A stretch of 64,000 nucleotides of DNA from Verrucomicrobiia bacterium (GTDB taxonomy: Bacteria; Verrucomicrobiota; Verrucomicrobiia; Limisphaerales; DASXHY01): assembly GCA_035629175.1 (NCBI GenBank), contig DASPIL010000079.1, forward strand, positions 1-64,000, read 5' to 3'. Position numbers and translations under genes: made by a program. Of this stretch, positions 18,965 to 29,000 are shown piece after piece; the first letter of the stretch is position 1, and every line of letters starts with the position of its first letter. The notes below the pieces were generated by a model that was given only the letters and a program-made list of their open reading frames with translations, was not told the DNA's origin and ran no database searches.

Positions 18965-19762
18965 TCAGGCCGGCGAACTTTCCGGAGTTGAAGGATCTTC
19001 GCCAGCTGCAATTTCCACCGCTTCTGCAGATTCAAATTTCTCGCCCTGCTCGGTGCGGCGGCGGCCGTATTTCGCTTCGTATTCGCCACGGGCGCGGGTG
19101 ATCGTTTGCGCCACAGTCTGGAGGATCACGCGCACGGAACGGATCGCATCGTCGTTGCCAGCAATCGGGAATTCCACCAGGTCGGGATCGCAGTTCGTGT
19201 CAACGATCGCGACAACAGGGATCTTCAGGCGGCGGGCTTCGGCGATGGCATTGTGCTCACGCTTGATGTCGACCACGAACATCGCACCCGGGAATTTGTC
19301 CATGGCGCGGATGCCGTCGAAATACTTCACCTGGCGGGCGGCCTCGCGGCGGATCATCGACTGCTCCTGCTTGACGTAATTATTAATGCTGCCGTCGGAT
19401 TCCATTTTTTCGATCTGCTTGAGGCGGGCGATCGAGCGCTTGATGGTCTGGAAATTGGTGAGCGTGCCGCCGAGCCAGCGTTCGGTGACATAAAACTGGC
19501 CGCATTCCTTTGCGGTTTCCTTAACCGCCTGCTGCGCCTGCTTCTTGGTGCCAACGAACAGGACGCGCTCACCCTTGCCAACGATCGAGGCGAGAAAGTC
19601 GCAGGCGGCTTCGAGCTGGGTGAGGGTTTTGCTAAGGTCGATGATATGGATGCCGTTGCGGGCATCGAAGATGAAGGGCTTCATCTTGGGGTTCCACCGC
19701 TTGGTCTGGTGGCCGAAATGAACGCCCGATTCCAACAATTCCTTAACGCCGATACTGATCAC
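18965..19762 (-). CDS. rpsB: 30S ribosomal protein S2
   Basis: Small-subunit protein needed for S1 binding. 265 residues, with the family signatures VKELLESGVHFGHQTKRWNPKMKPFIF, HIIDLSKTL, FVGTKKQA and WLGGTLTNF, and the C-terminal PVVAIVDTNCDPD. The start is GTG at 19762 with AAGGA placed 6 bases upstream. The C-terminal tail (after residue 235) is acidic/Ser-rich. First gene of rpsB-tsf. Confidence 0.97.
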   Translation of the reverse strand: MISIGVKELLESGVHFGHQTKRWNPKMKPFIFDARNGIHIIDLSKTLTQLEAACDFLASIVGKGERVLFVGTKKQAQQAVKETAKECGQFYVTERWLGGTLTNFQTIKRSIARLKQIEKMESDGSINNYVKQEQSMIRREAARQVKYFDGIRAMDKFPGAMFVVDIKREHNAIAEARRLKIPVVAIVDTNCDPDLVEFPIAGNDDAIRSVRVILQTVAQTITRARGEYEAKYGRRRTEQGEKFESAEAVEIAAGEDPSTPESSPA

Positions 19763-19798
19763 AATTTTCCTTTTGTTAGGAGCCCGCTTTTGCGAACC

Positions 19799-19817
19799 AT
19801 CCCGCGGAACACGGGAT
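19799..19817 (-). promoter_or_regulatory. Hairpin in the rpsB leader
   Basis: A 6-bp inverted repeat ATCCCG...CGGGAT lies about 36 bases upstream of the rpsB start. Many bacteria have an autoregulatory S2-binding leader at this position. I cannot match this hairpin to a known S2 leader consensus. Confidence 0.3.
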
Positions 19818-20045
19818 TTTATTTGATGTTGTTTTGGCCGCCGGAACTCACACGAGCGCCGGGATTGAAGGCCGTTTACCCCCAGCTACCGCTGAAAGGC
19901 CCAGCAAAATAGCAGAGGCTTCCTTGCTGGCAACGATTATTTGGGAACTGTTTTGGCCTCCCCGGTGTTTCCCTCGGATGTGATTTGGTGCCGCGCCCCA
20001 ATAGCGTCTCATCGCAATTCCTGCCATCGTCACAGCCATCAATTC

Positions 20046-21050
20046 ATGAATCACCACGCGCTCACGATGCAACATCTCGCCCGGGTCACCGTCCGAAACC
20101 TCTGTTTACTTGCCGTTGCGGCTTCCTCGTTCAGCCTCCACGCCGCCAATCAGGTGCTGACCTGGGGCGACCTCTCGCAAGATTTCCAACTGACCTCTGC
20201 ATATCGGAAGGGCGTGCGCGAGATCGCGACGGGCAGCTTTCATTGCGCTGCAATTCAGCCCGACCGCCGTGTGCGGGTTTGGGGCGATAATCGCTTTGGC
20301 CAGACAAACATCCCAGCCCGGCTGAAGCGCACGCCAGTTCTCGACATCGCCGCGGGCAATGTTCATACGGTTGCGCTGCTTTGGAACGGAACCGTGGCGT
20401 CGTGGGGTCCCACAGCCGGAACGTTCGGGGATTACGGGCAGACAACTGTTCCTTCGGGCCTGAAACATGTCTCCGCCGTGGCCGCTGGGGCCTTGCACTC
20501 TCTCGCGCTGAAGCGAGACGGAACCGTCGTCGCATGGGGCGCGAACTGGATGGGACAATGTGACGTTCCGGAAAACCTTTCTGACGTCGTTGCCATTGCT
20601 GGCGGCGCCTATCACAGCCTAGCGCTGCGCCGCGATGGAACAGTGGTGGCCTGGGGCAACAATGCACAGGGTCAGTGCGACATCTCCGCAGACCTCGACA
20701 ATGTGGTGGAGATCGCCGCGGCGGGAAACCATTGCATTGCGCTGCGCGCCGATGGGACCGTCGCCAGCTGGGGCGCGTTTGGGCTCGCAACAGTTGATGT
20801 TCCGGAAGATCTCGTCGATGTGGTTTCCATCGCGGCGGGCGATTATCACGTGGTTGCATTGAAGGCGGACGGCACGCTTGTGTGCTGGGGATTCAACGAG
20901 GCCGGACAGTGTGACATTCCCGAGTTCGCAGGCAAAGTGAAGGCACTCGCCGCAAGCGGAAAACACAGCATGATCCTGCTCGACACTCCGCCGGCAACGA
21001 CGCGCCGCCCCGCGAAGGTTGTCGCACGGGCGCTGCAACATGTTCGATGA
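20046..21050 (+). CDS. Secreted RCC1-repeat protein
   Basis: About 334 residues from ATG 20046; ATG 20067 is also possible. A signal peptide ends near SLHAANQ. The rest is a beta-propeller-type array of about six RCC1 repeats of 40-50 residues, each of the form (A/G)IA-x-G-x-H-x-(V/L)AL-x-x-DGTVV-x-WG-x-N-x-x-GQ-x-(D/N)-(V/I)P. A short basic tail (TTRRPAKVVARAL) follows. Bacterial RCC1 proteins of this kind are common in exported proteins of soil bacteria; the binding partner is unknown. The gene is divergent from rpsB and convergent with glmS, with no operon partner. Confidence 0.85.
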   Translation: MNHHALTMQHLARVTVRNLCLLAVAASSFSLHAANQVLTWGDLSQDFQLTSAYRKGVREIATGSFHCAAIQPDRRVRVWGDNRFGQTNIPARLKRTPVLDIAAGNVHTVALLWNGTVASWGPTAGTFGDYGQTTVPSGLKHVSAVAAGALHSLALKRDGTVVAWGANWMGQCDVPENLSDVVAIAGGAYHSLALRRDGTVVAWGNNAQGQCDISADLDNVVEIAAAGNHCIALRADGTVASWGAFGLATVDVPEDLVDVVSIAAGDYHVVALKADGTLVCWGFNEAGQCDIPEFAGKVKALAASGKHSMILLDTPPATTRRPAKVVARALQHVR

Positions 21051-21203
21051 CGGCATTCCGCGGCTCATGCGCCGCGGATTCGCAGCATGGCGGCCCAACT
21101 CGGAGTGCGCTCGTCGCAAGGCCCCGGGGTTGCGGGAAACGAGCTACCCTGTGATCGGTCCACAGGCCGGAGCGGCTAGCGACGCCGCGTGCTGGCACTC
21201 GAG

Positions 21204-23060
21204 TCACTGAACCGTCACGCTCTTCGCGAGATTGCGCGGCTTGTCCACATCGCAGCCGCGGGCGACGGCAATGTGATACGCAAAGAGCTGTAGCGGCACG
21301 CTTGCAAGGATCGGACAGAGGGGCTCCAGGGTCTTTGGCAGGTAAAACACATCGTCGGCGACCTTCTTCACCGTCTCGTCACCCTCAGTTGCCAGGGCAA
21401 TGACGGGACCTTTGCGAGCACGAATCATGGCCAGGTTTGCCATGGTGCGGTCATACATTGAATCCTGCGGCACCAGGAACACTGTCGGCGTCTTCTCGTC
21501 GATCAACGCAATCGGCCCGTGCTTCATCTCCGCAGCGGAATAGCCTTCCGCATGAATGTAGGAGATTTCCTTGAGCTTCAAGGCGCCCTCGAGCGCAACG
21601 GGGAAAGTATAGCCGCGGCCGAGAAAGAAAAAGTCGTCGGCCTGGGCATACTTCAGCGCGAGTTTCCGAATCTCCTCATCCCGATCCAGCACCTGTTGTA
21701 TCTGGGCCGGAAGTGCTTCCAATGCCTTTAACAACTCCGTTGCCCGGTTCACCGACAACATGCGCATGCGTCCCAGAAAGATTCCCAGGAGCGTCAGTAT
21801 GGATAGGGTTGAAACGAATGCCTTGGTCGATGCCACCCCGATTTCGGGGCCTGCGTGCATGTAGATGCCGCCGTCCGACTCACGGGCAATCGTGCTTCCC
21901 ACGACGTTGACGATGGCGAGCGCACGATGACCGCGGCGCTTGGCCTCGCGCAATGCAGCGAGCGTATCGGCAGTCTCCCCCGATTGTGAGATGACGAGCA
22001 GGATGGTGTTCGGTTCCAATGGGGCGTTGCGGTAACAAAACTCGTGCGCGAACTCCACCTCAACCGGAAGGTGCGCAAGTTCCTCAATCAGATACTCGCC
22101 GACAAGCGCTGCGTGCCAGCTCGTGCCGCTCGCCGCGATGACAATCCGGTCGATGGCGCGCAATTCCGCAGGGCTCATGTTCAGGCCCCCAAACTTTGCT
22201 GTCGCTCCCTCGAAATCGAGACGCCCTCGCAATGCATTCTCGACGGTTCGGGGTTGCTCGAAGATCTCCTTGGCCATGAAATGCTGGAATTCACCGCGCT
22301 CAGCATCCTGCGAACTGAATTCCAGATCGCTGATCTGCACCTTCGGAATATCCGTTCCGAGATTCTGCACATCGAAACGGTCCGAAGTGATCGTTGCGAC
22401 ATCGTAGTCGTTCAGGAACACCACTTTTCGTGTGTGCGCTACAATCGCATTCGCGTCGCTTGCCACGAAGTTCTCACCATCGCCAATCCCAATGATCAAC
22501 GGTGAACCCCGCCTCGCCCCAACAATAATGTCAGGGTGCGCCGTGCTGATCGCCGCAAGCCCGTAAGTGCCGATCACCTCGCGCAGCGCGTCGCAGACTG
22601 CCAGCGTGAGCGCGTTGGATTCACCATTCTTCCCGGCATGTTTCTGATAATGATCGCCGATCAGGTGCGCCAACACCTCGGTATCCGTTTCTGAACAGAA
22701 CGTGTGGCCTGCACTCATAAGCCGTGCTTTCAGGCGATCGTAATTTTCAATGACGCCGTTGTGCACGACCGCGATTTTCCCGGAACGATCAAGGTGCGGA
22801 TGACAGTTATCGTCCGAGGGTGGGCCGTGAGTCGCCCAGCGGGTATGGCCGATTCCGAGTTTCCCAACGGGCGGTTCATGGACCAGTGCGCGGGCCAGGC
22901 CTTCGTCGATTTTGCCCTTCCGCTTCCGCACGAGCAGGTCGGCCTCATGCAACACCGCCAACCCCGCGCTGTCATAGCCGCGGTATTCGAGGCGCCGCAA
23001 TCCCTCCAACAGGATCGGAGCTGCCGTTTTCTTGCCGACGTATCCAATAATTCCGCACAT
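21204..23060 (-). CDS. glmS: Glutamine-fructose-6-phosphate aminotransferase (isomerising)
   Basis: Makes glucosamine-6-phosphate, the entry to peptidoglycan and LPS amino sugars. 618 residues. The N-terminal glutaminase domain begins with Cys2 (MCGIIGYVG) and contains RRLEYRGYDSAG and HTRWATHG. Two SIS domains follow (IAASGTSWHAALVGEYL, LVISQSGETADTL, LGRGYTFPVALEGALKLKEISYIHAEGY). The C-terminus is the expected PRNLAKSVTVQ. I looked for a glmS ribozyme in the 180 bases upstream and did not find its core. An extended -10-like TGTGGTATAAC lies about 40 bases before the start. Confidence 0.97.
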   Translation of the reverse strand: MCGIIGYVGKKTAAPILLEGLRRLEYRGYDSAGLAVLHEADLLVRKRKGKIDEGLARALVHEPPVGKLGIGHTRWATHGPPSDDNCHPHLDRSGKIAVVHNGVIENYDRLKARLMSAGHTFCSETDTEVLAHLIGDHYQKHAGKNGESNALTLAVCDALREVIGTYGLAAISTAHPDIIVGARRGSPLIIGIGDGENFVASDANAIVAHTRKVVFLNDYDVATITSDRFDVQNLGTDIPKVQISDLEFSSQDAERGEFQHFMAKEIFEQPRTVENALRGRLDFEGATAKFGGLNMSPAELRAIDRIVIAASGTSWHAALVGEYLIEELAHLPVEVEFAHEFCYRNAPLEPNTILLVISQSGETADTLAALREAKRRGHRALAIVNVVGSTIARESDGGIYMHAGPEIGVASTKAFVSTLSILTLLGIFLGRMRMLSVNRATELLKALEALPAQIQQVLDRDEEIRKLALKYAQADDFFFLGRGYTFPVALEGALKLKEISYIHAEGYSAAEMKHGPIALIDEKTPTVFLVPQDSMYDRTMANLAMIRARKGPVIALATEGDETVKKVADDVFYLPKTLEPLCPILASVPLQLFAYHIAVARGCDVDKPRNLAKSVTVQ

Positions 23061-23244
23061 AGAAACTGAGCCAAACGTGTTCGCCGGGGTTATACCACAC
23101 CGGCTGACAGCAGGGAAAGCTCACATTAAGTCGTCGGCAGCGGAGCAAACTGAAGGACAAGATTGTGGCGCGGTGTGACCCTCCCGGGATTCGAAGCCGG
23201 ATCAATCTCGGCTCCGCAACGGGGAAAACGCGGCCTGGAAAAGG

Positions 23245-23790
23245 TCACTGTGGGGACGACTGGAACGCGTTCACGAATATGGTGTGGTCCCGGATCCTTT
23301 GCTTTTTATCCGGGTCCAGCTCCCATTGGGCAAGATCCTCACCCAACTGTGCAATCATGCCTGCTATGTTCACGCGCTGCCCGGCCTGAATACCAGGAAT
23401 TGTCTCCTTAAGCCGCACGACGACACCCTTGCCGGATTCGGCACCAACGATGAGATACTGTTCGCTCAGGACGGTTTGAACCGGCACGTTGTTCCAGTTC
23501 ACCTGGCGCCCGATCAAACCCGTCATGTTGACCTGCCGCGTGACGTCTTCCACAGTTACGAGCGGCTGGCGATCTGTATTCATCGCCGGCCCGGTACCTG
23601 GCGATATGCCATGTCCGCTTGGGGATCCTTCCATGGCGTTCGTGGGTAGCGGTTCCGTGGGGGAGCCTGGTTTGCGATCGTTGGAATCCTCGAAACGCTC
23701 AGTACACGCCGTAAAACAGAACAAGGAAACCGCCGAACAAATCGCGGCCACACCGGCACGTTTGGCAAGAAAACAGGAATTTCCAGGCAT
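23245..23790 (-). CDS. Lipoprotein with an OB-fold-like domain, encoded after tamA
   Basis: Not matched to a named family. From ATG 23790 the 181-residue product has a lipoprotein signal peptide with lipobox FTAC (Cys near residue 29). A Pro/Gly/Ser-rich linker and a compact beta domain (about 85-180) follow. The beta pattern (DVTRQVNMTGLIGRQV, LIVGAESGKGVVVRL, IQAGQRVNIAGMI) resembles the bacterial OB/nucleic-acid-binding-like fold also seen as repeats in the sensor kinase at 9637-13644. Longer upstream frames run through the tamA 3' end and are discarded. The 73-base gap after tamA suggests the same transcript and perhaps a link to outer-membrane assembly. Confidence 0.7.
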   Translation of the reverse strand: MPGNSCFLAKRAGVAAICSAVSLFCFTACTERFEDSNDRKPGSPTEPLPTNAMEGSPSGHGISPGTGPAMNTDRQPLVTVEDVTRQVNMTGLIGRQVNWNNVPVQTVLSEQYLIVGAESGKGVVVRLKETIPGIQAGQRVNIAGMIAQLGEDLAQWELDPDKKQRIRDHTIFVNAFQSSPQ

Positions 23791-23863
23791 GACCCAACAT
23801 GCGCTCGAAGGAGCGAAGACGAAAGGGTGCAAAGCGTGGGGGATTATCCCCGCGCACACCAAA

Positions 23864-26071
23864 TCAAAACGGGAAACCGAGCGAGAAATGAACCGCGCCG
23901 GATGGGTCTTCGCTGCGGGGATTGAGATTGTGCCCATACTCCACCCGCACCGGGCCGATGAAAGTCTTCCATCGGAGTCCGAGCCCCACGGACACGAGCG
24001 TCTCATCGCCCGGATACGCCGACAGGTCCCGGCCAAAGGTGACGGCGTCGGCGAATACGACGACGGACCACGTGGGCGTGAGACCCTGCTCGAACTCGAA
24101 ATTGCCGAGCAGGTAGGTTTCTGCACCGACCACTTCACCTCGTTCGTTGCGCGGTGCAGCCTCACCTTCCGTGTAACCACGCACCGAGTTTTCGCCACCC
24201 GGGAAGAACCGCCGGTTGAACGGCAGATCCTCCGCAGTGCTGGATATGGCGGCTACAAGACCATGGCTGATTCCAAGATGCACCCATTGTGAATCGCTGA
24301 TGGCACGATGCCACGCTCCCGACATTTCCATTCGCTGGTAATCGACGTCGCCGCCGAGGTAATCGCTTGCCACTTCAAGGTTGGCGAAGAGTTTGTACCC
24401 ACGCCGTGGATACAAGGGGTTGTCTCGCCGATCGTGATTCAAGTCGGTGATGATTGCGGCTGCCCGGGAATTCTGCACGCCCAGAAGCTCGATATCGGGG
24501 TCAACGTCCTGTGCCTGCAGGATCTCGTAGTTGTAGCGGGTGCTGATGTCCGTATGGATGCCGCGAAAATATTTCCGCAAACCGGCGCCGCCTCCGTATT
24601 CGAGCCGCGTAAACGAAACCTCCTCGCGACGCAAACCCTCGCCCGTGATGAACACGTCCATGTTTTCGCCGAAAAATTCCGGCATTGTGTACAGGTAATC
24701 AGCGCTGGAGGAACGGAATGACTGCACCACCTTCAGCCGCTGATGGTGCGCGCGGCCGAACACATTGAATTGGTCGACCTGGACGCCGCCACGCAGCAAC
24801 TCGTAACTGCCAAATCCGAACAGCAGGCTTACGTCGATCTGCTTCCCCTCATCGAGAACGTACGTGATGTTTCGCGTGTGCTCGTCGACCGCGTCGTATT
24901 TCAGCTCAACAGAATCAAACACGCCGAGTCGCGAGAGCCGATAGCGCCCGCGCTCCGCGCGAATGCGATTGAGCCAGTCGCCATCATCCAACGGGAGGCG
25001 GCGCTCGAGGACGGCGTCGCGCGTGCGAACGTTTCCCGAAAAGCTCACTGTCCCAACCCGAACGCGAGGCCCGGTATGCACCACCGCCTTCATGTCGAGC
25101 TGGACCTGGTTGGTCTGCGTCGATTGACCGGCTGTTTCAATTGTCACCGTGGTGTCGGGATAACCCATTTGAAAATAATTGGTTCGGAGGCTCTGGCCGT
25201 GGTCCTGTTCCCATATCTTCGAGAAAGGCTCGCCAGGATACACCGTGCGGCTCTCGGCGGGTTCCGCGTTGGTGTCGATATAGAGCTCCTGAAAAACCGA
25301 GCGCACGATGAATTGCGGACCCTGTTGCACCACCACAGTCGCACGCGTTGCACCCGTCTGAGGATTCGAATCGATGTTGGTTGTGACGACGCTGGCATTC
25401 TGGTAACCGAGGCGATGGAGTTGATCCGTGAGGTTCCCGATGCTTCGCTTAAGGCGTTCTGGAGAATACAGTCGATTGCGTTTCAACGACAACAAGCCGC
25501 CCGTTTCCACAAAATACGCGCGCGCTGTTTTTTCAGGAACCGCATCGAGACCGGAAAATTTCAGGTCCTCAAAGTAGTAAAACACTCCCGGATCGATTTC
25601 AAACTGGACGGCTCGCGCCGCTATGGGCCGCTGCATCGGTTCCTCAACAGGTTCGTCCCAGATATGGATTGCTTCCGTCCCGTCATCAAGCGTCAGCCGC
25701 GCCGTGATCACCGGCCTGAGAAACCCGTCATCGTTCAATCGCGAAACCAGCAGGAGCGCCGCGTCCTCGACGAAGTTGGCGTCGTACAAGGTTGGCGGCG
25801 TCTTGCCCTCCTGCAGAATCCGCAGCATCTGCCGAAGGCGAAGATTGCCAAGCAGACCGTATCCCGAGATTTTGAGTTTGGCCGGCTTGGGAGGCGCAGG
25901 CTGCGCGGCGTCCTGCGCCCGAACTGGAATTGCCATGAACACGACGAGCCAGATACAAAGCAGATTCCTTCCGAGGCAGGCGAACCGCCTGCGAATGCGC
26001 TTTCGGACAACGCAAACGCGGTCAAATGCAGCACGCTCGGATTTTGAAGTCACTTGGTGTAAACGCGCCAT
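23864..26071 (-). CDS. tamA: TamA-like Omp85-family outer membrane protein
   Basis: Outer-membrane component of a translocation and assembly module. 735 residues. A long basic n-region and signal peptide end near MAIPVRAQDA. POTRA-like domains follow (about 150-265, with PGVFYYFEDLKFSGLDAV; about 320-425, with VRVGTVSFSGNVRTRDAVL). The C-terminal half is a 16-strand-type barrel with the Omp85 loop-6 motif (RRFFPGGENSVRGYTEGE) and a C-terminal Phe (LGFPF). The ATG lies inside the end of tamB (22-base overlap), which implies translational coupling. BamA is the alternative, but the tamB neighbour and two clear POTRAs favour TamA. Confidence 0.88.
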   Translation of the reverse strand: MARLHQVTSKSERAAFDRVCVVRKRIRRRFACLGRNLLCIWLVVFMAIPVRAQDAAQPAPPKPAKLKISGYGLLGNLRLRQMLRILQEGKTPPTLYDANFVEDAALLLVSRLNDDGFLRPVITARLTLDDGTEAIHIWDEPVEEPMQRPIAARAVQFEIDPGVFYYFEDLKFSGLDAVPEKTARAYFVETGGLLSLKRNRLYSPERLKRSIGNLTDQLHRLGYQNASVVTTNIDSNPQTGATRATVVVQQGPQFIVRSVFQELYIDTNAEPAESRTVYPGEPFSKIWEQDHGQSLRTNYFQMGYPDTTVTIETAGQSTQTNQVQLDMKAVVHTGPRVRVGTVSFSGNVRTRDAVLERRLPLDDGDWLNRIRAERGRYRLSRLGVFDSVELKYDAVDEHTRNITYVLDEGKQIDVSLLFGFGSYELLRGGVQVDQFNVFGRAHHQRLKVVQSFRSSSADYLYTMPEFFGENMDVFITGEGLRREEVSFTRLEYGGGAGLRKYFRGIHTDISTRYNYEILQAQDVDPDIELLGVQNSRAAAIITDLNHDRRDNPLYPRRGYKLFANLEVASDYLGGDVDYQRMEMSGAWHRAISDSQWVHLGISHGLVAAISSTAEDLPFNRRFFPGGENSVRGYTEGEAAPRNERGEVVGAETYLLGNFEFEQGLTPTWSVVVFADAVTFGRDLSAYPGDETLVSVGLGLRWKTFIGPVRVEYGHNLNPRSEDPSGAVHFSLGFPF

Positions 26072-29000
26072 TTCATCCCGAGATTGTATTGACTGAAACG
26101 ATCGTATTCGCCAACGACCGACCAGTCATCCGTAAGCCTGTACTCCAGGTCGTAAGTAGGCTTGCCTGAATCGGTCACCTGTTCGCCAGATCGAATAGTC
26201 AGCCTGCCATCCCCTCCCCCGCCAATCCCGATATCACTCAGGATGTTTTTCCCGACGAACAAAGCGATACCCTGCGCACGCTGCCGAGTGCTTGTCGCGG
26301 TGGCCACGCCTTGCGGCGTCTGGCCTGTCGTCAGCATCAGAACGATCTGTTCTGAGCTCAACGGCGGGCTCGACGAAAACTGGACGACAGGCTGATCCGC
26401 GGGGCCAGTCACGTCCATCTGAATGTCATATCCCATGCGCTGTGCCTCAGCCGATACAAACAGCTGCGGATGATAGGGATCCGCACTCGTCAGCGAGACA
26501 AAGCCTTGCTTCACGTCGAGGCTGCCGAATGGGAACGTGACAGTTCCGGAGTTGATCCGCACTTCCCCCAGTGCGAGCGGTTCCTTCAATGTTCCCTCCA
26601 CCCGCATCGTGGTCGAAACAGTCCCGCGGAAGAACGGACTTTGCGCGCGGAGGAACCTTTCACCTTCGACATCGAGATTCAGCCGCCATCCGGCAAACGG
26701 TTCCTTATCAAGGCTGAAGTAGGGAGGGCGGCGTTTCGGCGAGGCCACCCTGCCGGGCGCGAGGTCACCGAGGCTGCTCAGGAAAAAACTTTCACGCAGC
26801 TGCACTTTTCCCGACACAACCCCGTTTGTTGCTCCACGGTTCGTGATCGACAGGTTGAGATCGGATCGCACGAGAACACTTGCCTGGCGGACGAGAGGAA
26901 CGTTCTCACCTCGCACATGCAAATTGAAGTCGGGCAATTGTTTCTCACGCAATACTGCCTCGTTCAACGCGGCATTGCCCTGGGCCCTGACGCGCTGCCC
27001 CCCGATTTCGGCTGTGAAATTCGTCAGCACCACGTTGGTGCCCGCAAACAGGATCCGTGCATCGATCCCGCGGACAGGTCCCAGTGATTGCAACGGACGC
27101 GTTCCGGCATTGTACAGAATCAACTCACCGCCCAAGCGCATTCCCGGCTCGAGCCTTGCGTTGACCGTCAAGTCTCCCTGCGGCGCGAGCACTTCGGGCG
27201 CGAAGTCCACAAACGCCGCGAGCTTTGCGTTCTCAATATGCAGCTCTGCTGTCGCCTCGTGCCAATCCGGCAGGCGACGTTCATTTCGCAGCGATTCCCA
27301 GAAACCCCGGCCCAGGGGAACAACGCCGCGGGCTGAAACCGGCTGCTCCTGAACAGCAGCCTTCAGCTCCGCGCGCGCTGATTCCTCGTCGAGATTCACA
27401 TTGAGGTTCAAGTCCGTTAGTGATGGCACCGCTCTCGCAGTTGTCAGTTCAATTTTCTCCGCCTTTGCGCGAATGACCCCCGATGGCCGCACCCAGGTTC
27501 CTGAAATATCGATGTGAAGCTCGGGAGCGATGAGGCGAATCGGCAACTGTTCCGCCAGCTGATTCCAGACAGCGGAGTTCGTTTCCGTGAAGGCGCGCAC
27601 GTTCAACTCGCCGTCGGATCTAAGATCGAGGAAGCCATTCGTGGATCCGGGACGCAGAGCCATCGGGATTGTTCCTTCCGCGCGCGCGACGACCTGCGTG
27701 CTGGTGCTCAGTGAAAACTCGTGAATGACGGTGGCGTCCTCATCACCGCTGATATTTGCATGCAGCGCGAACTCTCCGGCCGCGGCGTTCGTGCTGCGCA
27801 ATTGGGCTGCAATGCCGAACAACATCGGGCCGTTTGTCCAAACGGTCTTGACCTGAATCGTGTCAACAACCACAGGTGCTTTCGGAGGCTTGATGAAGTC
27901 AGCCAATAGATCCGTGCTCAAGTTAGTGGCGGAAAGATTCATGGCACCTCGCGACGGCCAGTCGATGGCGGTCCTCATCTCGATTGCCTCTGCGGGTCCC
28001 GTCAGCAAGACGGGCGACACATCCAACCGCCACGCGTTGCTGTTCGTCACGACGCCACGCGAAAAACTCGCGGTGACCGGCTGCTGGAGAACAAGATCTC
28101 CGCGAGCCGAAGTATGAACCGCCAGTTCGTGCAACGTTAACTCACTTCGATCCCGCGAAACCCCTCCCGCAGCAACCGCCCGCACGGATGCCGCTCCAGA
28201 AACTATTTGCAGCTCGAGGCGGCGGAAATTCTCGCGTGTTCCATTCCAGTTCAGTGCAATGTCGATCGGCTTCCCGCCAGGCATTTTCATCTGTGTCAGC
28301 CGCATCGATCCCGCATGCTCAAGATTCGTCAACGCCCCCTGCACATGCGACTCGCCCGAGAGCGATTCGAACTCGTAGCCTTGCGGCAGCAGGTCTCGCC
28401 CGAAGGCTCCTTCGGTTCGCATCACTCCGTTCTCCAGCATCCTCGTTTCCAAATCCAAGGTGCCCGCCACGAGCGCCTCGGAGCCATCCGTAAGCCTAAC
28501 TCGCGTTCCGCGCAACTGCACCAGCGGCCATTCAAATTCGCCTTCGAGCTGCACGCTGCGCATCTGCAGGTTTGAAACGGTTACGTCCGTTCCATTCAGG
28601 TGGAACGCAACTCGCGGGTAGCGATTGGTCGATGGAAACAACTGGGCTCCGCCCTCGAGAATTCCCGTCCCCGGAATCTGCTCTTGCCGCGAAAGATCCG
28701 CGCGGACGTGCAACGCGGCCGGGGCGGTCAGAAAGGGGGGAGAAAACTGAACCTCGGTTTGTTCGGAGAATCGCGCGTCCAGCCACGGGAGGCGCACCTC
28801 CGCGGAATCGATCCGGGCGCGATTCGTTGTGCCAGAAGCGCGCACGACGATTTCAATGGGCGGCATCTCTGCTGACGCAGGGGCGCCACGGGCGTTCAGT
28901 TCCAGCTCGAACTGGGGAACGAAGCTGTCGTTCGTGGCGAGGCCTGCAGCGTTCCAGTTGCCCCTCAATGTGCCGGTCAAGTTGCCATACTGCTCAAGCT

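Noticed and set aside
21058-21077. Hairpin CCGCGGC...GCCGCGG after the RCC1-repeat gene
   Set aside because: No T tract and imperfect position; not strong enough to call a terminator.
23170-23215. tRNA-like TTCGAA loop on the minus strand
   Set aside because: No acceptor or anticodon arm can be formed around it.
23061-23244. Possible glmS ribozyme upstream of glmS
   Set aside because: The ribozyme core near AGCGCC is not present in the minus-strand leader.
23791-24198. Upstream extension of the lipoprotein gene
   Set aside because: It lies over the 3' end of tamA in another frame; the lipoprotein signal starts at 23790.
24743-26047. 434-codon plus-strand frame antisense to tamA
   Set aside because: tamA on the other strand has clear POTRA and barrel motifs; this frame has shadow composition.
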